A stretch of DNA of 64,000 nt from Thiotrichales bacterium (lineage in GTDB: Bacteria; Pseudomonadota; Gammaproteobacteria; Beggiatoales; Beggiatoaceae). Position numbers and translations under genes: made by a program. This document shows positions 27,201-36,722 of the stretch, piece after piece; positions within the stretch are counted from its first letter, which is position 1; each line of letters opens with the position of its first letter. The stretch lies in assembly GCA_016745035.1 (NCBI GenBank), contig JADGDE010000001.1, forward strand, positions 63,857-127,856. The letters run 5' to 3'. The notes under the pieces were generated by a model. It was not told where the DNA came from. It did no database searches and worked only from the letters and a program-made list of their open reading frames with translations.

Positions 27201-28211
27201 ATGACAGATGCTAGAAAAACACAGATTATAAAACAAAAAAACGTATATTATCATGTGGTTAGCAGGGTCGTGCGACGAGCATTTCTCTATGGAGAGGATT
27301 TTGCGACAGGTCGTGACTATTCACATAGAAAGCAATGGATTGTTGACCGTATCGACTTACTCAGCAAAAATTTCGCTGTTGATATGTGTGCCTATGCGGT
27401 GATGAGTAATCATTGCCATATTGTTCTGCACGTTGACTATACCCGCAGCCTATCATGGAGTGCTGAAGAAGTAGTGCTGCGTTGGTGGCAAATCTTCACG
27501 CCCAAGTGGCTCAAAGATGACCCCGAAGCTGAAAATAAAGACTTTCATCTCAAACGCTTAGCTGATGATGAAGAGCAGGTTGCCATTTGGCGTGAGCGTT
27601 TGGCGGATTTAAGTTGGTTTATGCGCTGCTTGAATGAACCTATCGCCCGCATGGCAAATAAAGAAGATAATTGCAAAGGGCGTTTTTGGGAAGGTCGGTT
27701 TAAATCGCAATTATTACTAGATAATGCTGCTTTACTGACTTGTATGGCCTATGTTGATTTAAACCCTGTGCGTGCGCAAATGGCTGACACACCAGAAGAA
27801 TCTGAATATACTTCGATTGCCGCACGAATTGAGGAAAAACAAGGCGTTGAGCATAAAAATAAACCCGCTACTTTAGTGCCTTTTGCAAAAAATTATAAAG
27901 AACGCTTATATAAAAAAATCGAAGGATCAGCGCTTTTATGTTTACCAATTGAGCAGGATGAATATCTTAAATTAGTCGATTGGACAGGGCGAAAAATCAA
28001 AGAAGGTAAACGTGGGGCTATTCCTGCTAACCTTACTCCCATTTTGCAACGTTTAGAAATCAATGAGCATGAATGGGTTGATGGCGTTGAACATTTCGGG
28101 CGACGTTTTTATCGTGTTATTGGTTTGCTTCGACATATGGTCACAGAACGAATTGAGCAGGGTAAGCGTTGGTTGAAAGGACAAGGGGCTGTCAAACAGC
28201 TTTATCAATAA
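27201..28211 (+). CDS. Y1 (IS200-like/RAYT) transposase
   Basis: A 336-aa single-strand transposase of the HUH-Y1 family. The start YYHVVSRVVRRAFLYGED is followed by MSNHCHIVLHVD, where HCH is the metal-binding HUH motif. The likely catalytic Tyr region is the helix with FMRCLNEPIARMANKE and GRFWEGRFKSQ; AYVDLNPVRA follows. A strong AAAGGAG precedes the ATG. Family members are single genes that mobilise or were domesticated to spread REP hairpins; a GACACCCA motif lies 70 bp upstream. Confidence 0.88.
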   Translation: MTDARKTQIIKQKNVYYHVVSRVVRRAFLYGEDFATGRDYSHRKQWIVDRIDLLSKNFAVDMCAYAVMSNHCHIVLHVDYTRSLSWSAEEVVLRWWQIFTPKWLKDDPEAENKDFHLKRLADDEEQVAIWRERLADLSWFMRCLNEPIARMANKEDNCKGRFWEGRFKSQLLLDNAALLTCMAYVDLNPVRAQMADTPEESEYTSIAARIEEKQGVEHKNKPATLVPFAKNYKERLYKKIEGSALLCLPIEQDEYLKLVDWTGRKIKEGKRGAIPANLTPILQRLEINEHEWVDGVEHFGRRFYRVIGLLRHMVTERIEQGKRWLKGQGAVKQLYQ

Positions 28212-28336
28212 ACAAAGCTCTCTTTTTTCTATTTATTCGGTAGCCCAAATGTAAGGCTATGGATTGTTTTGTCTTAAATATTTTCTGAGGGTCTGTTTTC
28301 TTAACAAGAACAATGAAACAGCATTCCCAATACAAG

Positions 28337-28963
28337 CTAAGGTTCAGTAACTGCTAGTCGTAGTGCCAATCCGATAAATACTGTTCCGGCGATACGATTC
28401 ATGATGAGTTGGGCTTTTGCCGAACTTTTCAACCATTCTCCTAGAAAACCTGCAAACCATGCGACCGTACCAAAGACTAATAAAGTTGCAACTATAAATA
28501 GTGTTCCCAGCCATAATATCTGAGTGCTTATGGAACCAAGTGAGGGATCGGCAAATTGAGGCAAGAAAGCCAAGAAAAATATCACGACTTTGGGATTAGT
28601 TATGTTCATGATAATTCCTCGACGGTAAAGTTTATGCCAAAGCAATTCTTGTTTTCCTTCTTCATCGAGAGTCGTTGGGCTAGCCCGAAAGGCTTGGAGA
28701 GCCAGATAAAGCAAATATAAAGCTCCGATAATTTTTAATATGTTAAAAGCTAAAACCGATGTTTGAAATATGGCGGCAATGCCCAATGCAACCGCAGCTG
28801 TGTGTATAAGTAAGCCTGTGCATAGACCCAAAGTGACTAAAATACCGGCTTTTCGACCATATAAAGCAGATTGTGTGAGAACAAATATATTATCCGGACC
28901 TGGAGCAAGCCCTAATGTGATAGAGGCGGCAAAAAATATGGCTATTGTTTCAATCGGTATCAT
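28337..28963 (-). CDS. LysE/RhtB family amino-acid exporter
   Basis: 208 aa with six hydrophobic segments. The N-terminal signature is TLGLAPGPDNIFVLTQSAL, and the second is NITNPKVVIFFLAFLPQF. An inner-membrane efflux protein for amino acids or homoserine-lactone-like compounds; the substrate is not predictable. It stands alone and is convergent with the transposase gene. Confidence 0.9.
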   Translation of the reverse strand: MIPIETIAIFFAASITLGLAPGPDNIFVLTQSALYGRKAGILVTLGLCTGLLIHTAAVALGIAAIFQTSVLAFNILKIIGALYLLYLALQAFRASPTTLDEEGKQELLWHKLYRRGIIMNITNPKVVIFFLAFLPQFADPSLGSISTQILWLGTLFIVATLLVFGTVAWFAGFLGEWLKSSAKAQLIMNRIAGTVFIGLALRLAVTEP

Positions 28964-29069
28964 TTTTTGAGGAAATAACGTTATGGGTTGATGTGGTTTT
29001 CATTGCATACCAAATATTCTATATGATACGCTCATTAATTTTATTAATCGATAAAACAATGCAAATGTT

Positions 29070-29621
29070 ATGAATAAGCTATTATTGACACCTGTCCTTT
29101 TATTGCTTGCCTGCCTATTTGCAGGTGTATATGGCATCCTACACAATCAAATTACTTATACTGTGTCACCGGATTATTTTCATCAATTTAAATTTATTCA
29201 ATTTAATATTCATCCAACATGGCATAGCCGTATCGGGGCGGCTTCTGTTGGTTGGATGGCATCCTGGTGGATGGGGTTAATTATTGGTTTATGTCTACTC
29301 CCCATTGGTTTATTACTCTCAGAAAGCAAATATGCAGCAGCGATGTTAAAAGCGTTTATTGTTGTTTCTATCACAGCATTAATTATTGGTATTGGTGCAT
29401 TAATTTATGCCTATTTCACGCTCACACCAGAGAACGTGCCACAAATTGTTTTTAAATTTCAACCTAATGATCCCGTTGCATTTTGGCGTGCGGCTACGAT
29501 GCATAATTTTAGCTACATAGGTGGTCTTATTGGCATGTTTACTGGCATTATTTACTTATTATATAAACGTAAACAAGAGAAAAAAATGCCAACTGAACCT
29601 AATGCATTTACTAGCGATTAA
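29070..29621 (+). CDS. Unknown four-helix membrane protein
   Basis: 183 aa with a hydrophobic start (LLLTPVLLLLACLFAGVYG) and about three more membrane helices (WWMGLIIGLCLLPIGLLL, AFIVVSITALIIGIGALIY, YIGGLIGMFTGIIYLLY). The loop QITYTVSPDYFHQFKFIQF looks conserved in a family seen in several bacteria, but no function is known. It diverges from the exporter gene and converges with the PilZ gene. Confidence 0.7.
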   Translation: MNKLLLTPVLLLLACLFAGVYGILHNQITYTVSPDYFHQFKFIQFNIHPTWHSRIGAASVGWMASWWMGLIIGLCLLPIGLLLSESKYAAAMLKAFIVVSITALIIGIGALIYAYFTLTPENVPQIVFKFQPNDPVAFWRAATMHNFSYIGGLIGMFTGIIYLLYKRKQEKKMPTEPNAFTSD

Positions 29622-29642
29622 TTCGCCAAAAGCTTCTTGCTA

Positions 29643-30044
29643 TTATCGTGTCCGATGTATCTCAAGATTTTGATCAAAACTCAATTGCTTCTCAATTTTT
29701 TCAATCAGGGGGACGAGTTTTTCATCAAAATCAACAAAAGCACAGCCATTACAATGCCATGTTGAATCAAGGTTAGGCTTGTGCCAGCGTACTTCAATCA
29801 TTGCGGTTAAATAAACCGATGTATCTGTTTTTTCCTCATCTTTCCAAATGATATTAATCGCATAGGCTTCGCCAATGGCAAAGGAGTTTTGACTTAAAAA
29901 CATCATGCCATCGGCAGATATATCACCTAAATGACCTAATAGTTGTCCTGTTTTGGTATCAACCACATCTAAATAAGTCATTAAAGCCAAACGTTCTGAG
30001 TGACGTTGCTGTACATCGATTTGCTCTTTGCTCTCATGTTTCAT
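29643..30044 (-). CDS. PilZ domain protein (c-di-GMP receptor)
   Basis: 133 aa. The ligand-binding elements are the Arg-rich QRHSERLALM and the DISADGMMFLS segment, the D/NxSxxG pattern of PilZ domains. It is a single-domain effector and would sense c-di-GMP, for example from the diguanylate cyclase at 44977-46158, to control motility or attachment. Confidence 0.88.
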   Translation of the reverse strand: MKHESKEQIDVQQRHSERLALMTYLDVVDTKTGQLLGHLGDISADGMMFLSQNSFAIGEAYAINIIWKDEEKTDTSVYLTAMIEVRWHKPNLDSTWHCNGCAFVDFDEKLVPLIEKIEKQLSFDQNLEIHRTR

Positions 30045-30068
30045 CGTCTTGCCCTTTATATTTATTTA

Positions 30069-30151
30069 CTGATGTTACGCAAAGGCTAAGCTTCACTATG
30101 CAGATAATTGTTGAATAATGAAGCAAAAAAATGATCAGTGCATAACATCAG
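30069..30151. mobile_element. 83-bp MITE with CTGATGTTACGCA ends
   Basis: The ends are CTGATGTTACGCA and TGCATAACATCAG, a 13-bp inverted repeat with one mismatch. There is no ORF. A further right end of the same family (TGCATAACATCAG, 30251-30263) lies 46 bp before the proS ATG. The spacer 30045-30309 holds no gene. Confidence 0.7.
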
Positions 30152-30266
30152 CTACTTACCACAATATTTTAAGTTTATAACATAAAGCAGATAATCACAT
30201 GCATAGTATTTGGAATAATCAAAAGCTTTTTGAGACAAAAACTGTATAAGTGCATAACATCAGCGA

Positions 30267-30272
30267 TATAAT
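30267..30272 (+). promoter_or_regulatory. Candidate -10 box of proS
   Basis: A perfect TATAAT lies 38 bp before the proS ATG, immediately after a MITE end. No good -35 is seen at 16-18 bp (best TGTATA), so the call is tentative. Confidence 0.35.
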
Positions 30273-30309
30273 AGCCTTCTTTGATTTTGTTCATGACGAT
30301 AGGTAAAAA

Positions 30310-32016
30310 ATGCGCACCAGTCAATTATTGCTCAGCACTCTAAGAGAAACCCCAGCCGATGCCGAGATCGCCAGTCATCAATTGATGCTGCGTGCCGGTC
30401 TTGTTCGTAAACTTGAAGCCGGGGGCTTATATACTTGGTTGCCCTTAGGGCTAAAAGTATTGCGTCGGGTTGAAATGATTGTTCGTGAGGAAATGGACAA
30501 AGCTGGCGCGCAAGAGGTGTTAATGCCGGTGGTGCAACCTGCGGAATTATGGCAAGACTCAGGGCGCTGGCAATTTTATGGCCCGGAATTATTGCGTTTT
30601 ACTGACCGTCACAGCCGCGAATTTTGCTTAGGCCCAACCCACGAAGAAGTGATTACTGACCTTGCTCGCCGTGAGTTGCGCAGTTATAAACAACTGCCCG
30701 TGAACTTTTATCAAATCCAAACCAAATTCCGTGATGAAATTCGCCCGCGTTTTGGCATTATGCGTGCGCGCGAGTTCATCATGAAAGATGCCTATTCTTT
30801 CCACAGTAATCCTGAATGTTTAGAAAAAACCTACCAAGCCATGTATCAAGCTTACAGCCGTATTTTTGAGCGTTTGGGTTTGAGTTTCCGCCCGGTGTTG
30901 GCGGATACCGGCAGCATTGGCGGCAATACCTCGCATGAATTCCATGTCTTGGCTGACGCGGGTGAGGATGTGATCGCCTATAGCGATGGCAGTGATTATG
31001 CCGCTAACGTCGAATTAGCCGAGGCGGTGTGCAACGATAGCCGCCCCGAGGCGAGCCAAACCATGCAGACGGTGGACACGCCAAATCAACACAGCATTGA
31101 AGAGGTTAGTCAATTTTTAGATTGTGCGCCCTCGGCGTGTTTAAAAACCTTGTTGGTACAAGGCACAGAATCAGAGGTCGTTGCGCTCGTCTTACGTGGC
31201 GACCATAGTTTGAACGAAATCAAAGCCGCCAAACTTGAAGGCGTTGCCAGCCCATTGACGATGGCAGAAGAGGCACAAATCCGTGCCGTTGCTGGTTGTG
31301 ATGCCGGCTCTATCGGCCCTGTGGGTTTATCGATTCCTGTGATTGCCGATCACAGCGCTTTAGCGGTGGCTGATTTTGTTTGTGGCGCGAATGAAAACGG
31401 CAAGCATTTAACTGGGGTCAACTGGGCGCGAGATTTGCCCGAAGCACAAGCGGCGGATTTGCGTAATGTCGAAGCCGGTGATGTTAGCCCTGATGGCAAA
31501 GGCAAACTCCAGCTCACCCGTGGGATTGAAGTCGGGCATATTTTCCAACTCGGTGAGAAATACAGCGAGGCGATGGGCGCGAATGTCTTGGATGAGCAGG
31601 GCAAGAAAAAAACCATGACCATGGGCTGCTATGGCATTGGTATTACCCGTATCGTTGCCGCCGCCATTGAGCAGCATCACGACGATAAGGGCATTATTTG
31701 GCCAGCGAGCATCGCGCCTTTTGAAGTGGTGGTTTTAGCCTTGAACGCACATAAATCCGAACGGGTCAAAGCTGCAGCAGAAGCACTCTATGAGCAGTTA
31801 CAACAAGCTGGCGTGCGGGTGTTGATGGATGATCGCCGCGAGCGCCCAGGGGTGATGTTCTCGGATATGGAATTGATAGGGATTCCGCATCGGGTGGTTT
31901 TTGGTGATCGGGGCTTGGGTAACGGCATGGTCGAGTATAAAGACCGCCAAGACGAAGGTAATCAGGACGTGCCTCATGAGGAGATTTTCGCCTTTTTAGA
32001 GAATAAACTCGCTTAA
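30310..32016 (+). CDS. proS: Prolyl-tRNA synthetase
   Basis: A class II synthetase of the bacterial type, 568 aa, full length. Motif 1 lies around [18 protein letters not shown], motif 2 is [17 protein letters not shown], an editing (INS) domain is inserted at about residues 220-390, motif 3 contains [16 protein letters not shown], and an anticodon-binding domain ends the protein. It charges tRNA-Pro in the cytosol. Confidence 0.97.
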   Translation: MRTSQLLLSTLRETPADAEIASHQLMLRAGLVRKLEAGGLYTWLPLGLKVLRRVEMIVREEMDKAGAQEVLMPVVQPAELWQDSGRWQFYGPELLRFTDRHSREFCLGPTHEEVITDLARRELRSYKQLPVNFYQIQTKFRDEIRPRFGIMRAREFIMKDAYSFHSNPECLEKTYQAMYQAYSRIFERLGLSFRPVLADTGSIGGNTSHEFHVLADAGEDVIAYSDGSDYAANVELAEAVCNDSRPEASQTMQTVDTPNQHSIEEVSQFLDCAPSACLKTLLVQGTESEVVALVLRGDHSLNEIKAAKLEGVASPLTMAEEAQIRAVAGCDAGSIGPVGLSIPVIADHSALAVADFVCGANENGKHLTGVNWARDLPEAQAADLRNVEAGDVSPDGKGKLQLTRGIEVGHIFQLGEKYSEAMGANVLDEQGKKKTMTMGCYGIGITRIVAAAIEQHHDDKGIIWPASIAPFEVVVLALNAHKSERVKAAAEALYEQLQQAGVRVLMDDRRERPGVMFSDMELIGIPHRVVFGDRGLGNGMVEYKDRQDEGNQDVPHEEIFAFLENKLA

Positions 32017-32030
32017 ATGGTGAAAGCGCT

Positions 32031-33122
32031 ATGAAAAAACTGTTTTTAGGTTTAATTCTTTTATCCCTCCCAGTGATTTATAGCGCTTTTGTCCGTATGG
32101 GGGCTGTCCCCACCCCTGAAACCCTCGCGCATTCGGCGCAATTTAATCCACAAACCTTACGATTTGAAAATGCCCTTGCTACCCCGCGCAGTTTCGTGCG
32201 TCCGCGCGCCGAGGTCATGTATGATTTTTTCTTCAAAAACCAAGATGCCAAACCGCCTGAGCCTCTACCCGAAGTCCAACCCGACTTAAATGCTTTAGCT
32301 GAAAAAAGCCAAGGTGTGCGTTTTATTTGGTTTGGGCATTCGAGCATTTTGCTGGAGATAGATGGCCTGCGGCTGCTGATTGACCCGATGTTCTCGGATC
32401 ATGCGTTTTTATTGCCGATGATGATTAAGCGCTTTCAAGCCCCTGTATTAAGCTTAGAGCAAATCCCAAACATTGATGCGGTGCTGATTTCTCATGACCA
32501 TTATGATCATCTCGATTATCTCAGCATCCAAGCCTTAAAAAATCGCGGCATTGATTTTTTTGTGCCCTTGGGTGTCGATGCCCATCTATTAAGCTGGGGC
32601 ATTAGCGCAGATAAAATTCATAGCCTCGATTGGTGGCAACAAGTTGACTTTAAAGGTTTGCAACTCAATTACACCCCCTCACAACATTTTTCTGGGCGTA
32701 GTTTTGGGCGGCGTAACCAGACTTTGTGGGGGTCGTGGGCGATTGTTGGGCAAAATCAACGGGTCTTTTTTAGTGGTGATTCGGGCTATAGTCCGCATTA
32801 CCGTGAAATAGGCGAGCGTCTAGGCCCTTTCGAGCTGACTTTTTTGGAAAATGGCGCGTATAATGAGGATTGGTACGCGATGCATCAGTTCCCAGAACAA
32901 GCCGTACAAGCGCATATGGATTTGCGAGGTCAATATATGGTACCGATTCACTGGGGCATGTTTGATCTGGCTTTACACCCTTGGTATGAACCCATATTGC
33001 GGCTTGAAAAGGCAGCAAAAGCAGCGGATATTCAGTTACTAAACCCTAAATTGGGGCAACTGACAACATTGACACCAGCGCCAGCTTTTGATGATTGGTG
33101 GTCAGTTTTTCCACGCCATTGA
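32031..33122 (+). CDS. Metallo-beta-lactamase fold hydrolase with N-terminal anchor
   Basis: 363 aa. An N-terminal hydrophobic segment (LFLGLILLSLPVIYSAF) suggests membrane anchoring or export. The metal site is ISHDHYDHLDY (HxHxDH), with FGHSSILLEIDG before it, SGDSGYSPHY after it and PIHWGMFDLALHPW near the end. It resembles UlaG/NAPE-PLD-like hydrolases; the substrate is unknown. It lies 14 bp after proS and is probably co-transcribed with it. Confidence 0.88.
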   Translation: MKKLFLGLILLSLPVIYSAFVRMGAVPTPETLAHSAQFNPQTLRFENALATPRSFVRPRAEVMYDFFFKNQDAKPPEPLPEVQPDLNALAEKSQGVRFIWFGHSSILLEIDGLRLLIDPMFSDHAFLLPMMIKRFQAPVLSLEQIPNIDAVLISHDHYDHLDYLSIQALKNRGIDFFVPLGVDAHLLSWGISADKIHSLDWWQQVDFKGLQLNYTPSQHFSGRSFGRRNQTLWGSWAIVGQNQRVFFSGDSGYSPHYREIGERLGPFELTFLENGAYNEDWYAMHQFPEQAVQAHMDLRGQYMVPIHWGMFDLALHPWYEPILRLEKAAKAADIQLLNPKLGQLTTLTPAPAFDDWWSVFPRH

Positions 33123-33189
33123 TACACACAGTTGTAATCTGACCTAACTGTGATATAGCGTTTGTTCAGTCTTGGAGGCTGCTAACTCT

Positions 33190-34548
33190 ATGATAGCCAT
33201 ACTCGGCGGTACATTTGATCCAGTTCATAATGGACATCTACGTTTAGCCCTAAACTTAAAACAACGTGTGGGTTTTGAAGCCGTACACTTTGTGCCCTCA
33301 GGCATTCCACCACACCGTTCTCAACCTGCCAGAAGCGCCAAAGAGCGCTACAAAATGGTGGAGCTGGCGCTACAATATACGCCAGACGTACATGTCAATG
33401 ATTGTGAAACCCTCCGCAAAGGCCCGTCCTATATGGTCGAGACCTTGATGCGTTTGCGCAAGCAATGGGGCAAGCAAAAATCAGTCAGTTTGATTTTAGG
33501 CTCAGATGCCTTTGCACAATTAAACACCTGGTATCGCTGGCAAGGTTTGTTTGAACTCTGTCATATTTTAGTGGTGGCAAGACCTGGAGAGCCGCCTTTA
33601 GCCGAGTTATTATCACCTGAATTACGCGAGCAGTTTAATGATCGTCTGCGCTTAGATAGTGCCGATTTACATAAAAAAGCCGCTGGGCTGGTTTATGTAC
33701 AAAATTTTCCCGGTTTGGATATTTCTGCCACCGCTATTCGCAATGCCCTTGCCCAAGGGGAAAACGTCCAACATTTATTGCCTGAATGTGTTTTAGCCTA
33801 TATCGAAGCTCATGATTTATATAGTTATAAAGCCCCACCCGCCAGCGATAAGCTCAAGGCTTTTTTACAAGAATTAAATGCCGCCGCTGACCCTCAAATT
33901 GCGGCTAAATTACAGCGCTTTTTTAAAACTGGTAAAGGTGAGTATAGCGAGCATGATCAGTTTTTAGGTATTTATGTACCAACACAGCGCACCATTCTCG
34001 CCCGCCATGCGCCACTGGGTTTGGGCGATATTGCCCATTTATTACATAGCCCGTATCACGAATACCGCATGAGTGCGACTTTAAGCTTGATTGATGCGTA
34101 TCAAAGCGGTTCTTTACCGCCGGATAGTATTTTTTCCTTTGCATGGCAACACCGCCGCCAGTTTAATAATTGGGATTTAGTCGATGCCTATGCGCCAAAA
34201 ATTTTAGGGCGTTATTTACACCAACGTGCTAAAGCACCCTTATACCAACTGGCTTATAGCAATGAACTTTGGCAACAACGCCAAGCGCTGGTGGCTTGCT
34301 TGCCAATGATTCAAGAGCATGATTTTGAAGATTGTTTGTCTTTAGTGCCGTTATTTTTTCACAGCAAAGAAGACTTATTACACAAAGCCAGCGGCTGGAT
34401 GCTACGGGAAATTGGGCAACAGGATCAAAGCGTATTGCTAGAATTTTTACGTCACAATGCCGATGATATGCCAAGGGTGATGTTGCGCACCGCCCTAGAG
34501 AAGTTTAGTTCCCAAGAGCAAAAACGCTTCATGTGTCCAAGTAGCTAG
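33190..34548 (+). CDS. nadD: NadD (nicotinate-nucleotide adenylyltransferase) fused to AlkD-like DNA alkylation repair domain
   Basis: 452 aa from the ATG at 33190, with GGAGG 11 nt upstream. Residues 1-215 are a complete NadD: LGGTFDPVHNGHLRLAL, FVPSGIPPHR, LILGSDAFAQLNTWYRW and DISATAIRNAL. Without any stop, about 230 residues of an AlkD-type HEAT-repeat DNA glycosylase follow: FFKTGKGEYSEHDQFLGIYV, FNNWDLVDAYAPKILG, LWQQRQALVACL and ASGWMLREIGQ. These keep the Trp/Asp, Arg and Trp of AlkD active sites. Both halves look functional. NadD makes deamido-NAD; AlkD excises N3/N7-alkyl purines. I know of no such standard fusion; loss of a stop between neighbours is the simple origin. Confidence 0.88.
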   Translation: MIAILGGTFDPVHNGHLRLALNLKQRVGFEAVHFVPSGIPPHRSQPARSAKERYKMVELALQYTPDVHVNDCETLRKGPSYMVETLMRLRKQWGKQKSVSLILGSDAFAQLNTWYRWQGLFELCHILVVARPGEPPLAELLSPELREQFNDRLRLDSADLHKKAAGLVYVQNFPGLDISATAIRNALAQGENVQHLLPECVLAYIEAHDLYSYKAPPASDKLKAFLQELNAAADPQIAAKLQRFFKTGKGEYSEHDQFLGIYVPTQRTILARHAPLGLGDIAHLLHSPYHEYRMSATLSLIDAYQSGSLPPDSIFSFAWQHRRQFNNWDLVDAYAPKILGRYLHQRAKAPLYQLAYSNELWQQRQALVACLPMIQEHDFEDCLSLVPLFFHSKEDLLHKASGWMLREIGQQDQSVLLEFLRHNADDMPRVMLRTALEKFSSQEQKRFMCPSS

Positions 34549-34556
34549 GTTTGCGC

Positions 34557-36536
34557 TTAAAATTGATAGCGCAACTGTAGGTCCACTTGCCGAGGGACTT
34601 CTGCCGCTTGCGGATTGAATAAATCTGGTTGAAACTCCGCATGGGCTTTATCGAGCAAGTTACGTCCGATTAAACTTAATTCCCATGCCTTATCTATACG
34701 CCAAGTAAGCATGGCATCCATATTCAAGTCCGCCGCCACTTGCCCCCAACTCTCACCTTTAAGCGCGCTTTTATAGCGTAACCACAGATCAAAATCCCAA
34801 TCCGGGTTGATATTATAAGCCGCTTTTAAAGACAGGGTATGTCTTGGGGTTTGGGTCTCGTTCATGTCTTTGTAAGTGGAGCTGATACCTGGATACAGAT
34901 CCATATCAATTTTCATCCATGTATAGGCTAACTGTAGACGTAAATCTTTATGGGCTTGCCAACGTACATCGGTCTCGAAACCATAGGCCTGGGCATCTGC
35001 GGCATTTTGAAATTGATTGTATAAAGTTAAACCACTCGCGGTTGGTGGTAACACGCTCTGCGCGGCAATCCCCATTTTGTGATAACGGTGGTAAAAAGTG
35101 GTTATATCGTAGGAAACGCCGCGCTGCCATTGACCACGCCAACCCAGCTCATAACTAAACATATGTTCGGCATCAACCTCGGGCGAACCCTCGGCCTTGA
35201 CCTGTAATGGCACAGGATAAAAAGGATTAAAAGCGCGCGGGGCTTGTAATTGTACATATAAATCTCTATCGGCGAGTGTTGGCGAGCGCACCGCTCTTGA
35301 AATGCCCGCCCAAAAAACTTTATCTTTATCGTATTGCCAACTCAGGCGCAAACTTGGTTGAAATTCAAAACCACTGTGATGATTATGCTCAAACTTGCTA
35401 CCCACAATTAAGTGCAGGTTTTTATCTAAAGTAATGTCATCTTGAATAAAGGCGCTATAAAGCTGAGTACGCTTGGGAGAATTACGGTAATAAAATACCT
35501 CGGTTTTCGGTACAAAAGGACGCTGATGCTCGAGGTTTAAGCCCCAAACAATGTCATGTTTACCAAGGCTAAAATTGTGCTGCCAATCCAAGCTTAAACG
35601 ATGATTGTAGACATGGGCAAAGCCCTGATAAAATAAGCGATAGCTTTCATAATTAAAGCGGGTAATATAGCTGCTACCGGAGCTGGCATTATAATGCCAT
35701 TCGCCTTGTAAATGCCCGCCCTTATACAAATCCTCAACTGCTTGCCCATTTTCCCAAATGACTTCGCCTTGAGTGGTGTGATAAAGCGCGCCATTCACTT
35801 GCCAACATAGGGCTTTGCGTTTGCAGCGGTTTTCTACCCGAAAACCCGCTTGCCGTAATCGCCAATTATCCGCTTGTGTGGGTGATTCATATGCCTTATA
35901 ACGGCTGTTTTTACCGTAAACTCGATAATAAATATCCCCGACCCGCTCACCATAACGCAAGCCCGTTTGCTGCTCCAAATGACTGCCCGTGGCTAAAGAC
36001 AATAAACCTCCACGGGTTTTACTCGCTGATTTAGTGACAATATTAATCACGCCATTGACGGCATTAGAACCCCAAAGCGTTGCCCCTGGGCCGCGAATAA
36101 TCTCAATGTGGTCGACATCCTCAAGCATGATGTCCAAATTGCTCCAATAAACCCCAGAAAACTCAGGCGTATAAATGCTGCGCCCATCGACCATTACCCG
36201 CAGTTTACTGTTATAAAAACGCCCAAAACCGCGCGTGCCCACCGCCCAGCTATGCGAGCTAATCCCAGCCACATGTACGCCAGGTGCTAAGCGCAACAAA
36301 TCAACAATATGCCGCGCACCTGAACGGCGAATATCGTCTTGGTTAATCACACTCACCGCCGCTGGGGTGGTGAGTAAAGAGCTGGGCTTACGCCCGACCA
36401 AATCCACTGACACTTGCATCAGGCTTTCAAGTTTTAAATGGCGCATACACTTCAGGGTATCGCTGGCCTTTTCACAGACCGCCGCTTGAGTTTGTGCGGC
36501 GTAAAAAATAATTAATAAGGCAAGATAGGGTTTCAT
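34557..36536 (-). CDS. TonB-dependent outer-membrane receptor
   Basis: 659 aa from MKPYLALLII, with AAGGA 7 nt upstream; a signal peptide ends near AQTQA. The plug domain contains TPAAVSVINQDDIRRSGARH, VDGRSIYTPEFSGVYW and IEIIRGPGATLWGSNAVNGV. A 22-strand barrel with periodic aromatic ends follows, finishing in Phe (VDLQLRYQF). The plug resembles vitamin B12/siderophore and colicin-type receptors; the ligand is unknown. A possible Fur box lies upstream, favouring an iron compound. Confidence 0.92.
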   Translation of the reverse strand: MKPYLALLIIFYAAQTQAAVCEKASDTLKCMRHLKLESLMQVSVDLVGRKPSSLLTTPAAVSVINQDDIRRSGARHIVDLLRLAPGVHVAGISSHSWAVGTRGFGRFYNSKLRVMVDGRSIYTPEFSGVYWSNLDIMLEDVDHIEIIRGPGATLWGSNAVNGVINIVTKSASKTRGGLLSLATGSHLEQQTGLRYGERVGDIYYRVYGKNSRYKAYESPTQADNWRLRQAGFRVENRCKRKALCWQVNGALYHTTQGEVIWENGQAVEDLYKGGHLQGEWHYNASSGSSYITRFNYESYRLFYQGFAHVYNHRLSLDWQHNFSLGKHDIVWGLNLEHQRPFVPKTEVFYYRNSPKRTQLYSAFIQDDITLDKNLHLIVGSKFEHNHHSGFEFQPSLRLSWQYDKDKVFWAGISRAVRSPTLADRDLYVQLQAPRAFNPFYPVPLQVKAEGSPEVDAEHMFSYELGWRGQWQRGVSYDITTFYHRYHKMGIAAQSVLPPTASGLTLYNQFQNAADAQAYGFETDVRWQAHKDLRLQLAYTWMKIDMDLYPGISSTYKDMNETQTPRHTLSLKAAYNINPDWDFDLWLRYKSALKGESWGQVAADLNMDAMLTWRIDKAWELSLIGRNLLDKAHAEFQPDLFNPQAAEVPRQVDLQLRYQF

Positions 36537-36615
36537 TAGCAATCCTTGCAATAATGTTTACAAGCGCAATGATAGCAGAAAAGTTGTTGTGTTTGCGACG
36601 CTTAAGTGTTTTTCG

Positions 36616-36634
36616 CAAAATGCGAATCATAATA
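36616..36634. promoter_or_regulatory. Candidate Fur box upstream of the TonB receptor
   Basis: CAAAATGCGAATCATAATA matches 13 of 19 positions of the GATAATGATAATCATTATC consensus. It lies 80 bp upstream of the receptor start. This is a by-eye match only. Confidence 0.4.
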
Positions 36635-36722
36635 TCTATCACCAGAGATAGCATTGTCTATGCCAAATGGATTCCCGAATGCAACAGGAAGACACTCACT
36701 CCATTTAGACATTCTCAAGTAA

